A stretch of DNA of 64,000 nt from assembly GCF_025698545.1 (NCBI RefSeq), contig NC_068576.1:51928390-51992389 (forward strand), written 5' to 3'. The DNA comes from Gossypium raimondii. Lineage: Eukaryota; Streptophyta; Magnoliopsida; Malvales; Malvaceae. Within the stretch, counting starts at the first letter, position 1. Each line of letters begins with the position of its first letter. The notes below the pieces were generated by a model, which saw nothing but the letters and a program-made list of their open reading frames with translations, had not been told where the DNA came from and made no database searches. Shown in pieces: positions 35,595-48,900 of the stretch. The translations under genes and the position numbers were made by a program.

Positions 35595-37836
35595 ATGGCT
35601 ACCAAAGTGCATGTGGGAATGGAAACGGAAATGAACGGAAATGGTGTACCTGAAACGTTTAAGAACAACTGGAAGAAACGCCTTATTGAATTTTCCGGGA
35701 AAATGAAGAGATCTCCAGGTTGGTTGTGGCGAACCATTTGGAAAGTCGGTCGAGAAGATCCTAGAAGGATGATTCATGCTTTCAAGGTTGGTTTGTCTTT
35801 GACGCTAGTCTCCCTCTTGTATCTGATGGAGCCATTGTTCAAAGGGATTGGAACAAATGCCATTTGGGCCGTCATGACTGTGGTTGTCGTGCTGGAATTC
35901 ACTGCAGGTTTGGTTTTCTTGTTGAAATTTTCATGGCCCGCATTAGTTTAATTTCATGACGAACAAACAAAATGTATTGAACCTTTTTTTTTTTTTCTGT
36001 TTGAAAGGTGCAACTTTATGCAAAGGCTTGAACAGGGGATTAGGGACTGTATTGGCCGGATCATTAGCATTTCTCATCGAGTTCATTGCAACAAAATCCG
36101 GAAAGGCTTTTCGAGCTGTGTTCATCGGAGCTGCGGTTTTTCTGATAGGTAAATACTTAAAAAACTTGTATGGAAGTTTCCCTTGTTCTTTATATCTTCC
36201 GATGACTTTCGAATTCATTTCTCAATCAACAGGAACTACTGCCACATACATGAGATTCTTTCCCTATATAAAGAAAAACTATGACTATGGTGTTGTGATA
36301 TTCCTCTTGACATTCAATTTGATCACTGTGTCAAGCTACCGAGTCGAAAACGTGTTAAAGATCGCACATGATCGGTTCTACACCATTGTCATCGGCTGTG
36401 GCATTTGTCTTTTCATGAGCCTTCTGGTATTTCCAATTTGGTCAGGTGAAGACCTCCATAATTCCACTGTTGGCAAGCTTGAAGGGCTAGCTAAATCTAT
36501 AGAAGGTATATATCATTGAATAGACCTAACTGCAATTAATGCCTTGAGTGCTCTCGTGTTAATAAAAATGGTAATGAAATTTTACTGCAAATGGATGCAG
36601 CTTGTGTTAATGAGTACTTCAATGATTCTGAGCTAAAAGAAAACCAAGAAAAATCATCAGAGGATCCCATCTACAAAGGTTACAAGGCAGTTTTGGATTC
36701 CAAATCTACTGATGAAACGCTGGTAAGATCTTTTACTTATATGTACTTTTTCTAAGCTAACCCTTCTAAATTGCATATGGCTAATGTAAAGAAATACTTT
36801 TTGGTTTTTGCAGGCATTATATGCAAGTTGGGAACCGAGGCATTCAAGGCACTGTTACAGATTTCCATGGCAACAATATGTGAAAGTGGGAGCTGTTCTT
36901 CGCCAATTTGGATATACAGTCGTTGCTTTGCATGGGTGCTTGCTAACTGAAATTCAGGTAATCTTGAAATAAAACTTGTATTTGTTAGGAAATAACAAAA
37001 ATAATTACATGTTTTGGCAAGGCTTTGTTGCAGACTGTTCAATGTGATCCCATTAATGAAATAAATAATTCACTTCCAAACAGGAAGCTACATCATAAAG
37101 CAGGATCTAGCTTTCCTCAATGGTCTCTACTCTTTGTTATTAATAGACCAATAATTTCTTATAATACCAACAGTAGTAGTTAATTTCATTGCATTTTTTT
37201 TAGACCCCACGATCTGTCCGTGCTCTCTTCAAAGACCCTTGTATTCGACTAGCTGGAGAAGTAACCAAAGCATTAATGGAACTCGCAAACAGCATCAGAA
37301 ACCGTCGCCATTGCTCCCCTGGAATACTCTCCGATCATCTTCACGAAGCTTTACAAGACCTTAATACTGCCATAAAATCCCAACCAAGGCTCTTCTTAGG
37401 ATCCAACAATAACCAAGCCAACAACATGCTAGCATTAGCAGCTGCACATGCTGCTCGTCATAATAAGCCAGAGAATGACAGACATGGAGTTTCATTATCA
37501 AGTGTAAAAACAGACTCGTCCGCATTGATGGAATGGAAAACAAAAAGGGCTAGTGAACAAGCTAAAGAGAATGAAAGGAAGGTATTGAGACCGCAGTTGA
37601 GCAAAATCGCAATAACTAGCCTGGAGTTCTCGGAAGCACTCCCTTTTGCTGCTTTTGCATCATTGCTAGTGGAGATTGTAGCAAGGCTTGATAATGTGAT
37701 TGAAGAAGTTGAAGAATTGGGGAGGATAGCTTGCTACAAGGAATACAATCCTGAGGATGATGAAATCATTGTGAAATGCGAAAAACCACCGGTGGATGTT
37801 GCTAAGAATCAGCTGCCAACCCATGCATCGGATTAA
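35595..37836 (+). CDS. ALMT12: Aluminium-activated malate transporter family anion channel, ALMT12/QUAC1 type, about 541 aa
   Basis: Plasma-membrane anion channel of the ALMT family. Six exons: 35595-35907, 36008-36148, 36233-36505, 36601-36722, 36814-36957, 37204-37836, phases consistent. The N-terminal half carries the family's six hydrophobic segments (about residues 60-215), including the highly conserved GTNAIWAVMTVVVVLEFTAG, the GLNRGLGT segment and the WSGEDLH motif just after the last one. The soluble C-terminal half contains the conserved WEPRH, GYTVVALHGCL, TPRSVRALFKDPC and LEFSEALPFAAFASLLVE blocks. It agrees throughout with what I recall of Arabidopsis ALMT12 (QUAC1), the rapid anion channel of guard cells that releases malate for stomatal closure, and starts with the same KVHVG. 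The variable Asn/Lys-rich region after residue 400 is shorter than in ALMT12, giving 541 rather than about 560 residues. Expression in guard cells is inferred. Confidence 0.94.
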
Positions 37837-38654
37837 AAGGGAGACAGGGCTCTTAGGAGTTCAATTTCTTGAGAATATGGCTGGTTTATTTTGTCTTGCA
37901 GAGAAAAAAAAGATCATTACTGTGTTTTTTAGATTGATTTTCGTTTACAATTTTAGATGATATGATGCAAGTTATAGCCATTGATCTTTAAGGGTGTGAA
38001 TTTTGACTAGGTTGGCTCAAATAAAGCATGTAGCTTCATAGATACTTTCTCCACCAAAACAACATTCTTGATATTCTCATTATATTTAGATTCTTTTTCC
38101 CCTCTTGAGAAGATATAGAATTGAAGACCAAAACAAATATGGTTAAAATATGCTGTTGGTACTTGTATTTTGATCAACTTTAAGGTTTAGTCTCTATACT
38201 TAAAAGTTAAAATTAAGTATAATTTTTTTAATTTAAAATCTCTCCAATCATTAAAATCAGAAATATTTCCTGTCAACTTTGAAAGTTTTATCAAGCCATT
38301 TTCACCTAAGGTGACATATGATTAATAGAAAATAAAAATGATGAATTCACAAATTTTAATAGAAATTACGATTAGAAAAAAACTTTGAATTAAAATAATA
38401 AGAAGATTGAATAAAGTTTCTCTTATAATGGAGAAAGAGTTGGAGTTTCTGTTATGCCACTTAAGAGGTTATTGGCTGATTTGATAAGATTATTTGCTGA
38501 AATAGCAACAATAACAACAACAAAAAACCAAATAAAGGTGATAAAATAAGGTTACAAATATTAGATGTGACAAATACTTTATAATTATTTATTAGTGGGA
38601 TTGCAGTGATCACTATTGTCAAAATAAAGGAAATAGTACTTCGAAATATAACTG
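37837..38654. other. Spacer after ALMT
   Basis: ALMT 3' UTR, then AT-rich sequence. About 38150-38370 resembles a dispersed plant repeat (GTCTCTATACTTAAAAGTT), without identifiable ends. Confidence 0.35.
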
Positions 38655-39196
38655 TTTATTGGTCGGCTCGGATCCCGTCGGAAAAATAAGTTTAAAATTT
38701 TATTTAAATTCAATTCGGATAAAAATATTAATATTCGAGTTCAGTTTAGCTTATTTATATTAATTTTTTATATATAATTTTTAAAATTATATATAATTAA
38801 TAAAAATATTAAAAATATTAAAATAAATATTTCCTAACAAATTGAAAATAAATTTTAAAAAATTTATACTTGAATGATACTAACATAGGTGCAACTTAAC
38901 AAGCAAATACCTTTAAAATAGAAGTAAAATTAACAAGAAAAAAAAAGAGTTATACAATATTCAAACAATAACAACATAATAGCGAAATGACAGCAAAACA
39001 ATGAGAAAACAACAAGTAAACCGTGGAAAAATAGTAAGAAAACAAGAGTTTTTTTTTTTCTTTTGACAAATTCATGCTAGGCTCAGGCCAAAAAAAGCTT
39101 TACCTAAAAAAATGTGTCTTATTTTTTTGCCCAAGCCCATTTTTTAGACCATCTCACTTTTCGAGCGAGCTTTGGCTCGATCCATTGATAGATCTA
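38655..39196 (+). mobile_element. Old copy of a hAT-like non-autonomous repeat
   Basis: Shares order and orientation of blocks with 40849-41514: TAAAATTTT...TTCGGATAAAAAT near the left, AATATTTCCTAACAAATTGA, a long A-rich CAATAA/CAAAATAG stretch, and a right part ending GATCCATTGATAGATCT. More decayed than its partner and lacking clean ends. Confidence 0.6.
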
Positions 39197-39285
39197 CTTA
39201 AGAAAAAAATTCAAACTAAATGGAGAGTAAAAAAACAATAAATTGTATCAAAATAGAGTCGACCGAGTTGAAAGTGGTGACATAT

Positions 39286-40475
39286 TGATAGCACTTAAAT
39301 GCTAAATAACAGGGAAAGAAACAAATACTTAAGAAATGCAGTTCATCTAATATTATGAGGATGTTTGATGTCCATTAAATAACTAATAAATTGACTAAAG
39401 TAAGTGCACCTATCAATTTATAGTATAGTTATGATGAGCATCGATATTGTTCCCTCAAGAACTACAATTACTAGTAATGATCACATTTATATTATGTAAT
39501 CTAATAATTCTTAATTTAATTTATAAAATTTATTTTCTTAGCTCTTTGATCCAAGAAATCTCTAATTTATGCTAATATCTCTTTCGAACATAAAAATAAT
39601 TAACTCTAGGTTAATTAATTGAAATTTGTTTCTAATCAAAACTCCTATTATCGCATTAATTTGCTTTATGAATCCCTATTAGATTTTACTCTAACTTGGT
39701 ATATTTATGTCATACTATTTTGAGGATTACATGCAACTTCATTCAATTATGAAAGATATAATCATAAGAAGGATCTATTCAACCTTAGACTTTTACACAT
39801 CAAACATGGATTAACACTCTAAAATTAATTAACCCAATAATGATAAAGCATTCATAATTTAAAACAAACGAACTAAGATTTTATTACATAAAAATAGAAA
39901 TCAAACAACAGAATAATTCATCATAAGGTTCATTTCCCCTAAGTATTAAAAGAATTAGTTCATAATGTCAAGAGTAAACACCAAAAATATAATAGAATCA
40001 CAAGAATAAAATAAATCCATGATAACTCCTTTGAAAATCAACTTGGACTCTTCAATTTTGGTGGAAAATTGCTTGGAAATTAGCTTCAATGGTGTTCTAA
40101 AAGTAATTTTCGTGCTCTCTCTTGATGGTTGCTTCTTTTTCCTTTTATTTCCCTATTTATATCTCCTTAAAGTGCTAAAATCCCTAAAAATCGTAAATTT
40201 CAACCATTAGCGCACACAATTCTCAAGATCGACACATCCTGGACACATGATTGTGTGAATTGCTTGTGTGAAAATTTGTTGCATGTGTACAGCTTCCGAA
40301 ATGCTTTAATGTTTTAATTTCCACCGTTTTTCACTCCTATTACTCTCAAACGTCCTATTAAGAGTCAAAACATGAATATAAAGGATTAGGAGTATATAAG
40401 TCACAATTAATGTCACATAATCACCCAAAAATGCGCTAAGAATGAGGTTAAAATATGTTACTTTTACACTTATCA
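39286..40475 (-). mobile_element. Candidate solo LTR of an unclassified LTR retrotransposon
   Basis: A roughly 1.2-kb unit with terminal TGATA...TATCA, read on the minus strand. About 310 bp inside the minus-strand start is a strong TATA box, GATATAAATAGGG (plus-strand 40151-40166), as expected of U3/R in an LTR. No coding segment is present. It sits between two copies of another repeat. No matching target duplication was found, so the solo-LTR reading is tentative. Fossil; age not estimated. Confidence 0.4.
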
Positions 40476-40848
40476 ATGTTAGTGTAATGAAAGATTAGAT
40501 AAGACACATTTCTTTTTACTGAGTTTTATGAGGATGTTAGTAAGATGAAAGATTAAAAAGATATGTTGCTTCCATGGCATCGAGATGTTATTCTAAGTTC
40601 CTAATTGAATCGGTGTCATGAATCAAATAAACATCAATTTAATAGGTAAATGATTTTTAAAACTTCAACTTTACCTTTTTAACAAAAATTTCATTTATTT
40701 TTTATATATTTTTTATAAATATATTTCTACATAAAAAAAATTCACTCAAATCATGAGAATGTAATAGCCTTTTGTATATATGTATGTATGTATATATGAA
40801 TATATAAAAATATTTATAAACAAATCAAGTTCATAATATATGTGATTA

Positions 40849-41514
40849 GAGGTGTGCATGGGATGGGCTCAACTAAAATTTTAGGCCCGTTTGTTAGGTC
40901 TGGGCTCGACCTGACTGGAAAAATGGGCTTAAAATTTTGTCCAAGCTCGACTCGGATAAAAATGTTAAAACTCGAGCCCGACCCAGCCCGCCCACATTAA
41001 TTTTTATATTATTTTAAAATATATATAATACATCAAAAATATTAAAAACATCAAAATAAATATTTCCCAACAAATTGAAAATAAATTTTAAAAAATATGT
41101 ATACTTAAATAACACTAAGATAGATGCAACTTAACAAACAAATATCTCTAAAATAATAACAAAATTAACAAATGTCTTCAAAATAATAACAAAATGAACA
41201 ATAAAATAAGTTTTATACAATATCCAAACAATAATAACAAAATAGTAGCAACATAATAGTAAAATGGTAGCAAAATAGGGAGAAAACAATAAGAAAATAA
41301 TATTTAAAAAAACAGATTTTTTTTGTCCTTTAGTGAATTCGGGCAGGGCCGGACTCGGGCTAAAAATGCATTACTCGAGGCCCGACCAGTTTTTTAAACG
41401 GGTCTTATTTTTTGTCCAATCTCATTTTTCGGGCCTATATTTTTTTGCCCAAACCCTTTCACATTTCGGGCGGACCTTTAGGCTAGGCCGGGTGACCTGA
41501 CCCATGAATAGGTC
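40849..41514 (+). mobile_element. hAT-like non-autonomous element with near-perfect 8-bp target duplication
   Basis: 666 bp. Left end GAGGTGTGCATGGG and the complement of the right end, GACCTATTCATGGG, match at 10 of 14 bases. Flanks TGTGATTA (40841-40848) and TGTGATTT (41515-41522) match at 7 of 8, the size made by hAT transposases. GC-rich ends surround an A-rich middle, and there is no reading frame. A diverged direct copy lies at 38655-39196. Confidence 0.6.
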
Positions 41515-43998
41515 TGTGATTTTTCCTAGCATAACAAAAGTAACTTATAAAAATGTAGTTGTCATATGTTATCATTAGGTGGGGAACTGAAATGCTGCTA
41601 TAAAGCTGCCATTGATGGATTTAGCACGATAACTGCAGTGATTTTAAGGGACCTTATCTTATAATTGGTGAAAAAGATTGAGTCCTTCAATTTTGGTGCA
41701 TTCCTCTTCTACTAGACTTGAAATGAAGAAACTGGTCCTATCATACTTCCCAAAATAGGGGCACTGAAGAAGAACCTTTGGGTTATGCTCGAGAGGTTCC
41801 CCAATTTGGGGTTTATGGGATGCTCATTGGACCTCACCTGCCACCACTTATGGGCGGGTTTAGTGGCCCTCGTACTAATTCAGGCATTGAAGAGTTGAGG
41901 CAAGCCAAGTCTAGACAGAGATTATCATATGCCAAGAGAAAAGATGACAAGGAGTACCAAGTTTTGCAATGAAAAATTATTTTGGCTCGAGTAGTAGTTA
42001 CAGACATGTAACTTCTAATTAATTTAAGGAACTTACTCTTAAATACTAAGAAAATGTCCACTCCTTAATGTGCTATACAAACTATTTCAGATTGTGGAAA
42101 ACCTTCCATGGGAGGAAAAGGATATCTTAATTCTTACTTTGTTAAAAGTTCACCACCACTTGAACTCTGGTGGAGTTCTTTTTTGGGACTTCATTTTCAA
42201 CTCTTAGTAGTGGGAGAACATTACGTAATGTTAAAAAAAAAAAAAAGAAGAGTCCTCATGAACCACGAAATGAAGTGCTTATTTGGTGAGGGAACTTGGG
42301 AAGAGCCCACACGCTTACCTAAGGGCCAAGGGTCAACATATGCAAATTAAGGGGGGGGCGAAAGAATCTAATTTTAGAAGAATATTTACTTTCTGATGCA
42401 TGAAAAGAGTTTAGTATAGAGATATAAGGCCTTTCAATATTGCATTGTTAAAAAGTAAATTATATTATTGTTGTTTCTTTAACAATGCTCTTAGCAAAGT
42501 AAAGGGATGATTGGGGGGGAAAGCAATTTAATTGTTTAAAACTAGATGGATGGGTTGGGTGGTACCTTTTTGGTTGTTCTCATTGAGTTTGGTTTTGGCT
42601 TTAGTGCCCCCATAATGTTTGTTTTGTTTTTACTTTGAGGATTCACTCACAAATTTCATTTCAGGTTGAGAAGGTACTTTACTAGTTATTAGTACATTCC
42701 ATATGTAACAAATGTAAATATTTCAGCTATCAATGGTTCACAAAAGCAAAAGTTATTCGTTCTTGTTTTGTTCTGACCAAATCATCATTAGGGTGAGTTC
42801 TGCAAACTTCAAAAACAGGAAAATTTTTGAAGGTCGAACAATGGCCCTTCGCAACCGGTAGAGATAACTTGTTTCGACTGAATTATTGCTTCAAATAGAT
42901 ACTTGGAACATAATCATTGAATGAACAATGGTTAGGGAAATTGCAGTAATGGGATCTAAAAGGCAATTGAATTGATAGTGACTCTTCTTGACTTGCTTTT
43001 CAGAATATGCCAAAGCCAACCCTGAAGAACAAAAAGACAATGTTGATAGCAGTGGCATCAACTGGTGTGAGTCACATTGTTATTGAGTTGGTATATTTTG
43101 GGAAAAGTTCGAAGGATACTGAGTTATCAACTCGCTGATAAAGCTTCCAAAATGTGAACATGTAAATAATACAATTGAACAACTCAGTGTAGTAGGTCAA
43201 GTACACCCCCGTTGAATTGATATAATGCCGACCAAAAGTTGGGAGTGTTTTGTCTGAAGTTAACAGAAATGGCGTACGACATATGACTAAACTTCATTCT
43301 GAACTTCAAAAAATCTCTACCGAATATTGCATTTTTTCAAAAGCTTCAAGCAATTTGATAGCAATAGGGTGAAGTTGACAACTCTGCTTCATGATTAAAG
43401 TTGAAAATATATATATTAAAAAGGTAAGATCTCGTCAGTTCAAACATTCGCCTGATTTTTTCTGGTTTAAGATTCATTAGTGTACATATTCAGATAAAAA
43501 AAGATAGAGAATTTTACTAGGCAATCAATAATTTCCATAGAAAGAAAGCTTATTTTATTTTCGTAGGCAACATAGATAGTTCATTTGTCATCAAACCAGC
43601 TCCAGATGCAATCGTTAAAAATGATTACCCCAAGAGATCATTTGAACATGAACCAGAAACTGATAAAAACAAAACACTTAGCAGCTAGCATTGCAGTTCC
43701 CAGTACAAAAATACAACAAACACACAGCAACCTTAATGGAATCTGACATCGGTGAAGGGGTTGTTTTTATCGTTTATTACTCCGAGAACAAACGTTAAAA
43801 GGCGTCGTCTTAGAGATCCCTTCGAGACAAACTTGGCATTGTCATAATTTCATTCATTAGTCATACCAGTAGGGACCATCCTACATCACAATCAACAAAT
43901 TCCCATCTCCACTAGCTCCCCTGCAAACTGGAGCTTGGATTAAAGTTTCATACCCTTCACTGAAAAAGAAGAGCTACCATGATCTTCCTTCCTTTTTC
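41515..43998. other. Spacer between repeats and NAC gene, holding one unexplained open frame
   Basis: Includes an open stretch described separately. Further on there are poly-A and poly-G tracts near 42231 and 42350, and a region (42400-43990) of moderate AT content with no recognised gene. The last part probably holds the NAC 3' UTR. Confidence 0.35.
41766..41972 (+). CDS. Unrecognised open frame, possible exon or gene remnant
   Basis: An open frame beginning just after an acceptor-like CCAAAATAG and ending TGA at 41970-41972. It encodes a non-repetitive peptide: [60 protein letters not shown] and DDKEYQVLQ in order. The composition looks protein-like (Pro/Gly turns, then a basic/acidic helix), but no upstream Met is in frame and I do not recognise the family. 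It could be the last exon of a decayed gene, or chance. Nearby ALMT and NAC genes give no clue to function. Confidence 0.25.
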   Translation, partial: EEEPLGYAREVPQFGVYGMLIGPHLPPLMGGFSGPRTNSGIEELRQAKSRQRLSYAKRKDDKEYQVLQ

Positions 43999-45381
43999 TC
44001 AGAAAGGGTTCATGTAGTTGAATAAACCAGTCTGGTCATTGCCTTCATTGCCATAGAAGTCCATGTAATTTGCATGTCCTGAGTAAGGTGACATGTAGCC
44101 AATGCGACTGAGATCATCATGTTCGATTTCCCCGAAATTTGAGTAGGATGAACTAGGGGAGAAGTCAATCTGTTCATATTGCTGCCACGGTGTCAGTGAG
44201 CTCGGAAACTCATACTGTGGGAAGTATTGGGCTGTTGATTCACATGTTTGCGGATAGTCCTGCCATGAGCCAATGGAGGAATTGTTAGAGAAACCAAAAG
44301 AAACACTAACAAGTAACTGAATCTTCAAGTTCCATTTTTCTTTCTTCAGAACAAGTTATATACCTTTGAAGAATCAAGAATTAGATCAGGTGAGACCCAA
44401 ACACCGCGTGGATCGCTATTGACAGAAACAGGCTCAAATGGTGGCACTCGCATGACTTCACTAGAAGTGTAATGGCTCTCTCTGTTAGGGTAACTTGCTT
44501 GACAAGAAATGTTACCAGAATTACAGGTCCTTGGTACAGGAAGTATGACATTGGTCGAACTGCTTCCGACCTTAGTGGCTTTTGGTTCTCCTCGAGCATC
44601 ACTTGCTTTTGGCTCATTCCTTTTCACAACACGGCACAAGGCAAAAGCACCCTGAAGAGTACACAATCAGTCATATAACTGTTTTTAATGAATCAAAGTG
44701 CAAGGACAGAAAAATGAAGAATCACATTCATATATGCTTATATGTTTTCACCTGATTAGTTGATCCTTGAGAAGGCTCATCGGAGAGGCGATACTCATGC
44801 ATGATCCAATCCGTTCGATCCCCTAAAGGGGCACGTCCACGGTAGAAAACTAGGGTCTTACGGTAACCAGTCACATCAGATTGACACACCACTTTCCTGT
44901 CTTTCCCGGTAGCTTTCCAGTAGCCAGCTTTGGTGGCTCGGTTCGTTCTCGAACCATTCGGGTACTTTCGATCCCTGGGACAAAAAAAGAACCATTCCAA
45001 ATCTCGTTTCGGAAGGAACGACTTCTCTGCAAAAGCAATTCAGGTTCACTTTTAAGTCCTCGATAAAAAAGCAGTGAACATGAAAGTGAAAACGACAAGA
45101 ATCAATTGCAAAAGTAACAACACCAAGCTACAAAAAAGTGCTTTTCCAGAAACCCATGTTCAGATTAATCTCAAAGACAACAATATTTCGCTGTTATGTT
45201 TTTTGAATTATGAAGGTTTAATACCTGGTAAGTCCCAAGGATCAAACTTGTACAAATCGATCACAGGAATCACTTCAAGCTCAATTTCAAGGCCTTCAGT
45301 TTTTCTTTTCAAGTAATAACCTATCAGTTCTTCGTCAGTGGGATGGAACCGAAAACCTGGTGGCAGTGAAGCCCCTCCCAT
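43999..45381 (-). CDS. NAC071: NAC transcription factor, ANAC071/ANAC096 type, 326 aa, four exons
   Basis: DNA-binding transcription factor. Exons on the minus strand: 45225-45381, 44752-45026, 44364-44651, 43999-44259. The NAC domain covers about residues 6-150 with subdomains in order: [54 protein letters not shown] and [49 protein letters not shown]. The first two introns fall at the positions usual for NAC genes. The C-terminal activation region contains [17 protein letters not shown] and the ending DQTGLFNY, both close to ANAC071. ANAC071 acts in tissue reunion after stem wounding and ANAC096 in drought/ABA responses; which this gene follows is not decidable here. The start gives [10 protein letters not shown]. 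Confidence 0.94.
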
Positions 45382-45967
45382 TATCTCAGTCCCCGGTTTA
45401 GAAATTTAAGGAAATGAAATAATAATAATTTTTTTTTAAAAAGGTGAAAATAGAACAAAAAAAACAGAGCCAAAAGTTCTGAGAAATCTGCCGCTAAGTG
45501 CCGAGGCTGTATGTATTAAAAATCTGGAAAATCCAAAAATAAAAGCTTTTATCAACACTAGATTTTTTATCAAGAACCGAGCATAATTTCCACAGAATGC
45601 ACCCGCCGAATGGCAGAATCATTGTCTTTGAAATATAAAAAGTTGTTTTTTCCAGTGAAGATAGAACGCCCTTTACCCACCCCCTCAGTTTTTTATCCCA
45701 AAATAAAATTCGATTGAATTGAACAAACAACTTTGACTCTGTAAACTATACCCAGAAACAGATTCAACTCTGCAATCAATTGGACCAAAAAAGAAGTAGA
45801 ACTTGCAAAATTTGGAGCCTAACTATTCAAAAATCTTATGACAAGTTTTTGATTGGGAAAAGAGGCTTAGAAGAAAAGATATCAGTACGTGTTAGTATGA
45901 ATTGAGCAAAAGTTGACTAGAGAGCGAAGCTAAGGTAGGAGTAAAAATGGAGATTTGTGGGGTGTCT

Positions 45968-45976
45968 AATATATAG
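45968..45976 (-). promoter_or_regulatory. Candidate TATA box of the NAC gene
   Basis: Minus strand reads CTATATATTAGAC, about 590 bp upstream of the ATG, implying a long leader or a leader intron. Motif only. Confidence 0.25.
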
Positions 45977-48900
45977 TGGTTGGCCAAGCCTCAAGTTCAG
46001 AAAAACACACCGAAAGTGCGGAGATTGCTCATCTCAACCTTACCACAAAATTCCATTACCCTTTGGCCCCACCTACTTCAACTCTTTCACACCTAACTGG
46101 TTACCACCCGCCAATTTTCTTTTATTACCTTTACCATCATTATTGTTTGTAGAATTTTTTTTCTTTTTTTTCTTTATTTGTTTTCTTTAAAATAAAATGG
46201 AAAATACGATGACAAGTTTAAAATATTAAAAAAATAAATTATATAGAAATTACGCCGTCTACTAAATAAAATAGGGATTCCAAAAAAAAAAATCGTTTTT
46301 TAAAAAATACACGAACTACGCATTCCTTTTTCTTTTCTTTTTTTATATTTGGTTATAGAATTTGGAACTTTGATTAGACATCAAAGGGTAGGCTAACAAT
46401 TTGATGAAGAATGTAGGTATAATCAAAAGTCTATTTTCAATGATTTATTGCGATGAGGTACAAACAAGAAATAATGATTCACCAGATCTGTGCCATATTT
46501 GATATTTGAAATGCAGTTCAGTGTATTTTTCAACGTGATTTACCATCATACGAGCCGAGGTCGCTGGAATACTTCTGTATGGTGACATACTGCCATGTCA
46601 TCTTGAGTCCGACATATCACTTTTTCTTTTTACACAACAAGATTATGCGACATAAATATAATATAAATTTATTTTAATATTATCTAGAAATAACGCGTAT
46701 ATTATCGACCAAATCCGTAATACAATGACAAAAAAACTTTGGTTACTAACTAGAAATTTTTTTAACATGGGTTGAAATTTAATTATAATTTTTCATATAT
46801 CAAAATATAAATTTATTATGTACTAATTTATAATTTCATCATTTTTTGAAGGGATTAATTAGATTTTTTTTATTTTTAGGGATTTATGATAATTATATTT
46901 CAAGAAATTAAATTAAAGTTTTAAATATGATAATTATATTATGTATGGAAAATATAATATTTTAAAAAATAAGTTTATTTAAATTAAAATAAAATGGAAT
47001 AAATATAATAAATTATATTCTCTTTAATAAAGATTATAATAAATAGAATTATACAAAATCTTTAATGAATGAGATATAAAGCAAACATAAAAAAAAATCT
47101 CTAAATTGAACCACAGTGACACACTATACAAAATATAAAATGAAATAAAACGATGATGATACCAAAACAACTAACATAAATCCAATATGAATGCATTTAA
47201 ATATATGTATATAATTTATAGCACTTTAAATAAATAATTACACAAACACACAAAGATTTTCTCTTTTTTTCTTCAACCTATCCTTCATCTTTCCTTTTTA
47301 AACATATTTTTAATCAAAACCTTTTACACATTGTTAATGCCTTAGCTTACTTGTTTTAATCCAAGAGTCCAATTGAACAGTTTGATTGAAATTGAGCTTT
47401 CTCACGGCAAACCTTTTAAGTATTTTATAAATTATTTATGTATTAACTTTTTTTTTATTTTAACGATCTCATTTAAGTTCTAATCATATATATATTGACA
47501 TAAAAATGTTTAGAACTACTTATAACCCCTTCCCAATTCATAAAAAGGAGGATAATGCGTTTCAACGTATCCAAACCCAGGTCCTCCTACGTTGACAACA
47601 GTGTCTATATCAATCGAATTAAGACTCAATCGATATTTATACATTAACTTAAGATGAAAGGTATTGGATGTCGAATTAGGATTCTAATGAATTTGTAAGA
47701 AGCATTAACTTAAAATTCCCAATTTAGTGGGGGACAACTAATTAAATGTTTAGCAAAGCAAGTGGGTGATGGAAACTACTACATCATTCTAAATTGAAAA
47801 ACCAAAGGAAAAGGGAAAAGGAAAAGATACATTAAAGCCTTGCTTTAAGACTTAGAAGCAAATTTATGGTTATCCTCTACTATAATTTATATGGGAACTA
47901 TTTAGTGGGACTTTTTGGCTTTTCACATTCAAGAAAAAGGGTACTCAAAACTGAAAAGAGACAAAACTCAGTTCATACAATTTTTTTTTTTTTTTTTACT
48001 TTTTGTACTTCAATAAGTGTTTATTCATTCATTTATTTATTGGAGATGTTTAATTTTGCTTGTGGATTTTAATTATGTAGGGGTAGCATTAGAGTAGATC
48101 TTTTTGGTTTGGTAAAATTGCTTATTTAAGTTTTTACATATTGAAAAATTTTAATTAATGAAAGAGTAAATTTTTGTTTTGGCTCCCAAAATTATTTAGT
48201 TCAGTTTTAGTCCCTTCACTATAAAATTTGTGGCTTTGCCCTTGAATTATGTTAGAGGAAAATAGGGGATAAATTGAACATGGAGAGTGTTGTTTGGAAA
48301 TAAAGCACGGACAATTTCTCACATTTCCTGGTGGAATGAGATTTCTTACCACATGACTTTTAATTCAAAATGAATATACGTATTTACTTTAAAGTCAAGC
48401 AGACAATTGGTCTGTTGTAGACTCCATCAGCCCCAATAATGGAGAAGTGACGGTGTGTGTTCTGCGTAGAAGTGGGGGTGAAATTGTGGGAAATCTGAGT
48501 CATGGGAAAGTTTCGTCCTTAACACTAGACCCACCCTATTATGGAGTCTGTGTAAGCCATTGGAAATGTGATGTGAATTTAGTTTGGATGCGTCCATGGC
48601 AGGGAAACACACATGCCATTTTTTTAACAAATTGTTTTCCTCCACATAAAATTTGAATGTAAATATCACAACCCAACCCAGTTAGTTACATATGATTGTT
48701 TCGTAAATTGTAAGTAAGAGATTCTTCAAAACAATGTATTTAAAAAATTGAACTCGCGCGACAACACATGAATGAGTGCACTTTATTAAATCAATTCGTA
48801 TTCATTTTGTAGAGTATGCTCATTTTTATACCATTATGTGAGATGAAATTTTAAAAGCAGACAAAACTTTAAAAAGAGCTCATGGGTTTGAACTCATTTA

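Noticed and set aside
39281-40480. Target duplication around the TGATA...TATCA unit
   Set aside because: CATAT and ATGTT do not match, so the solo-LTR call stays tentative.
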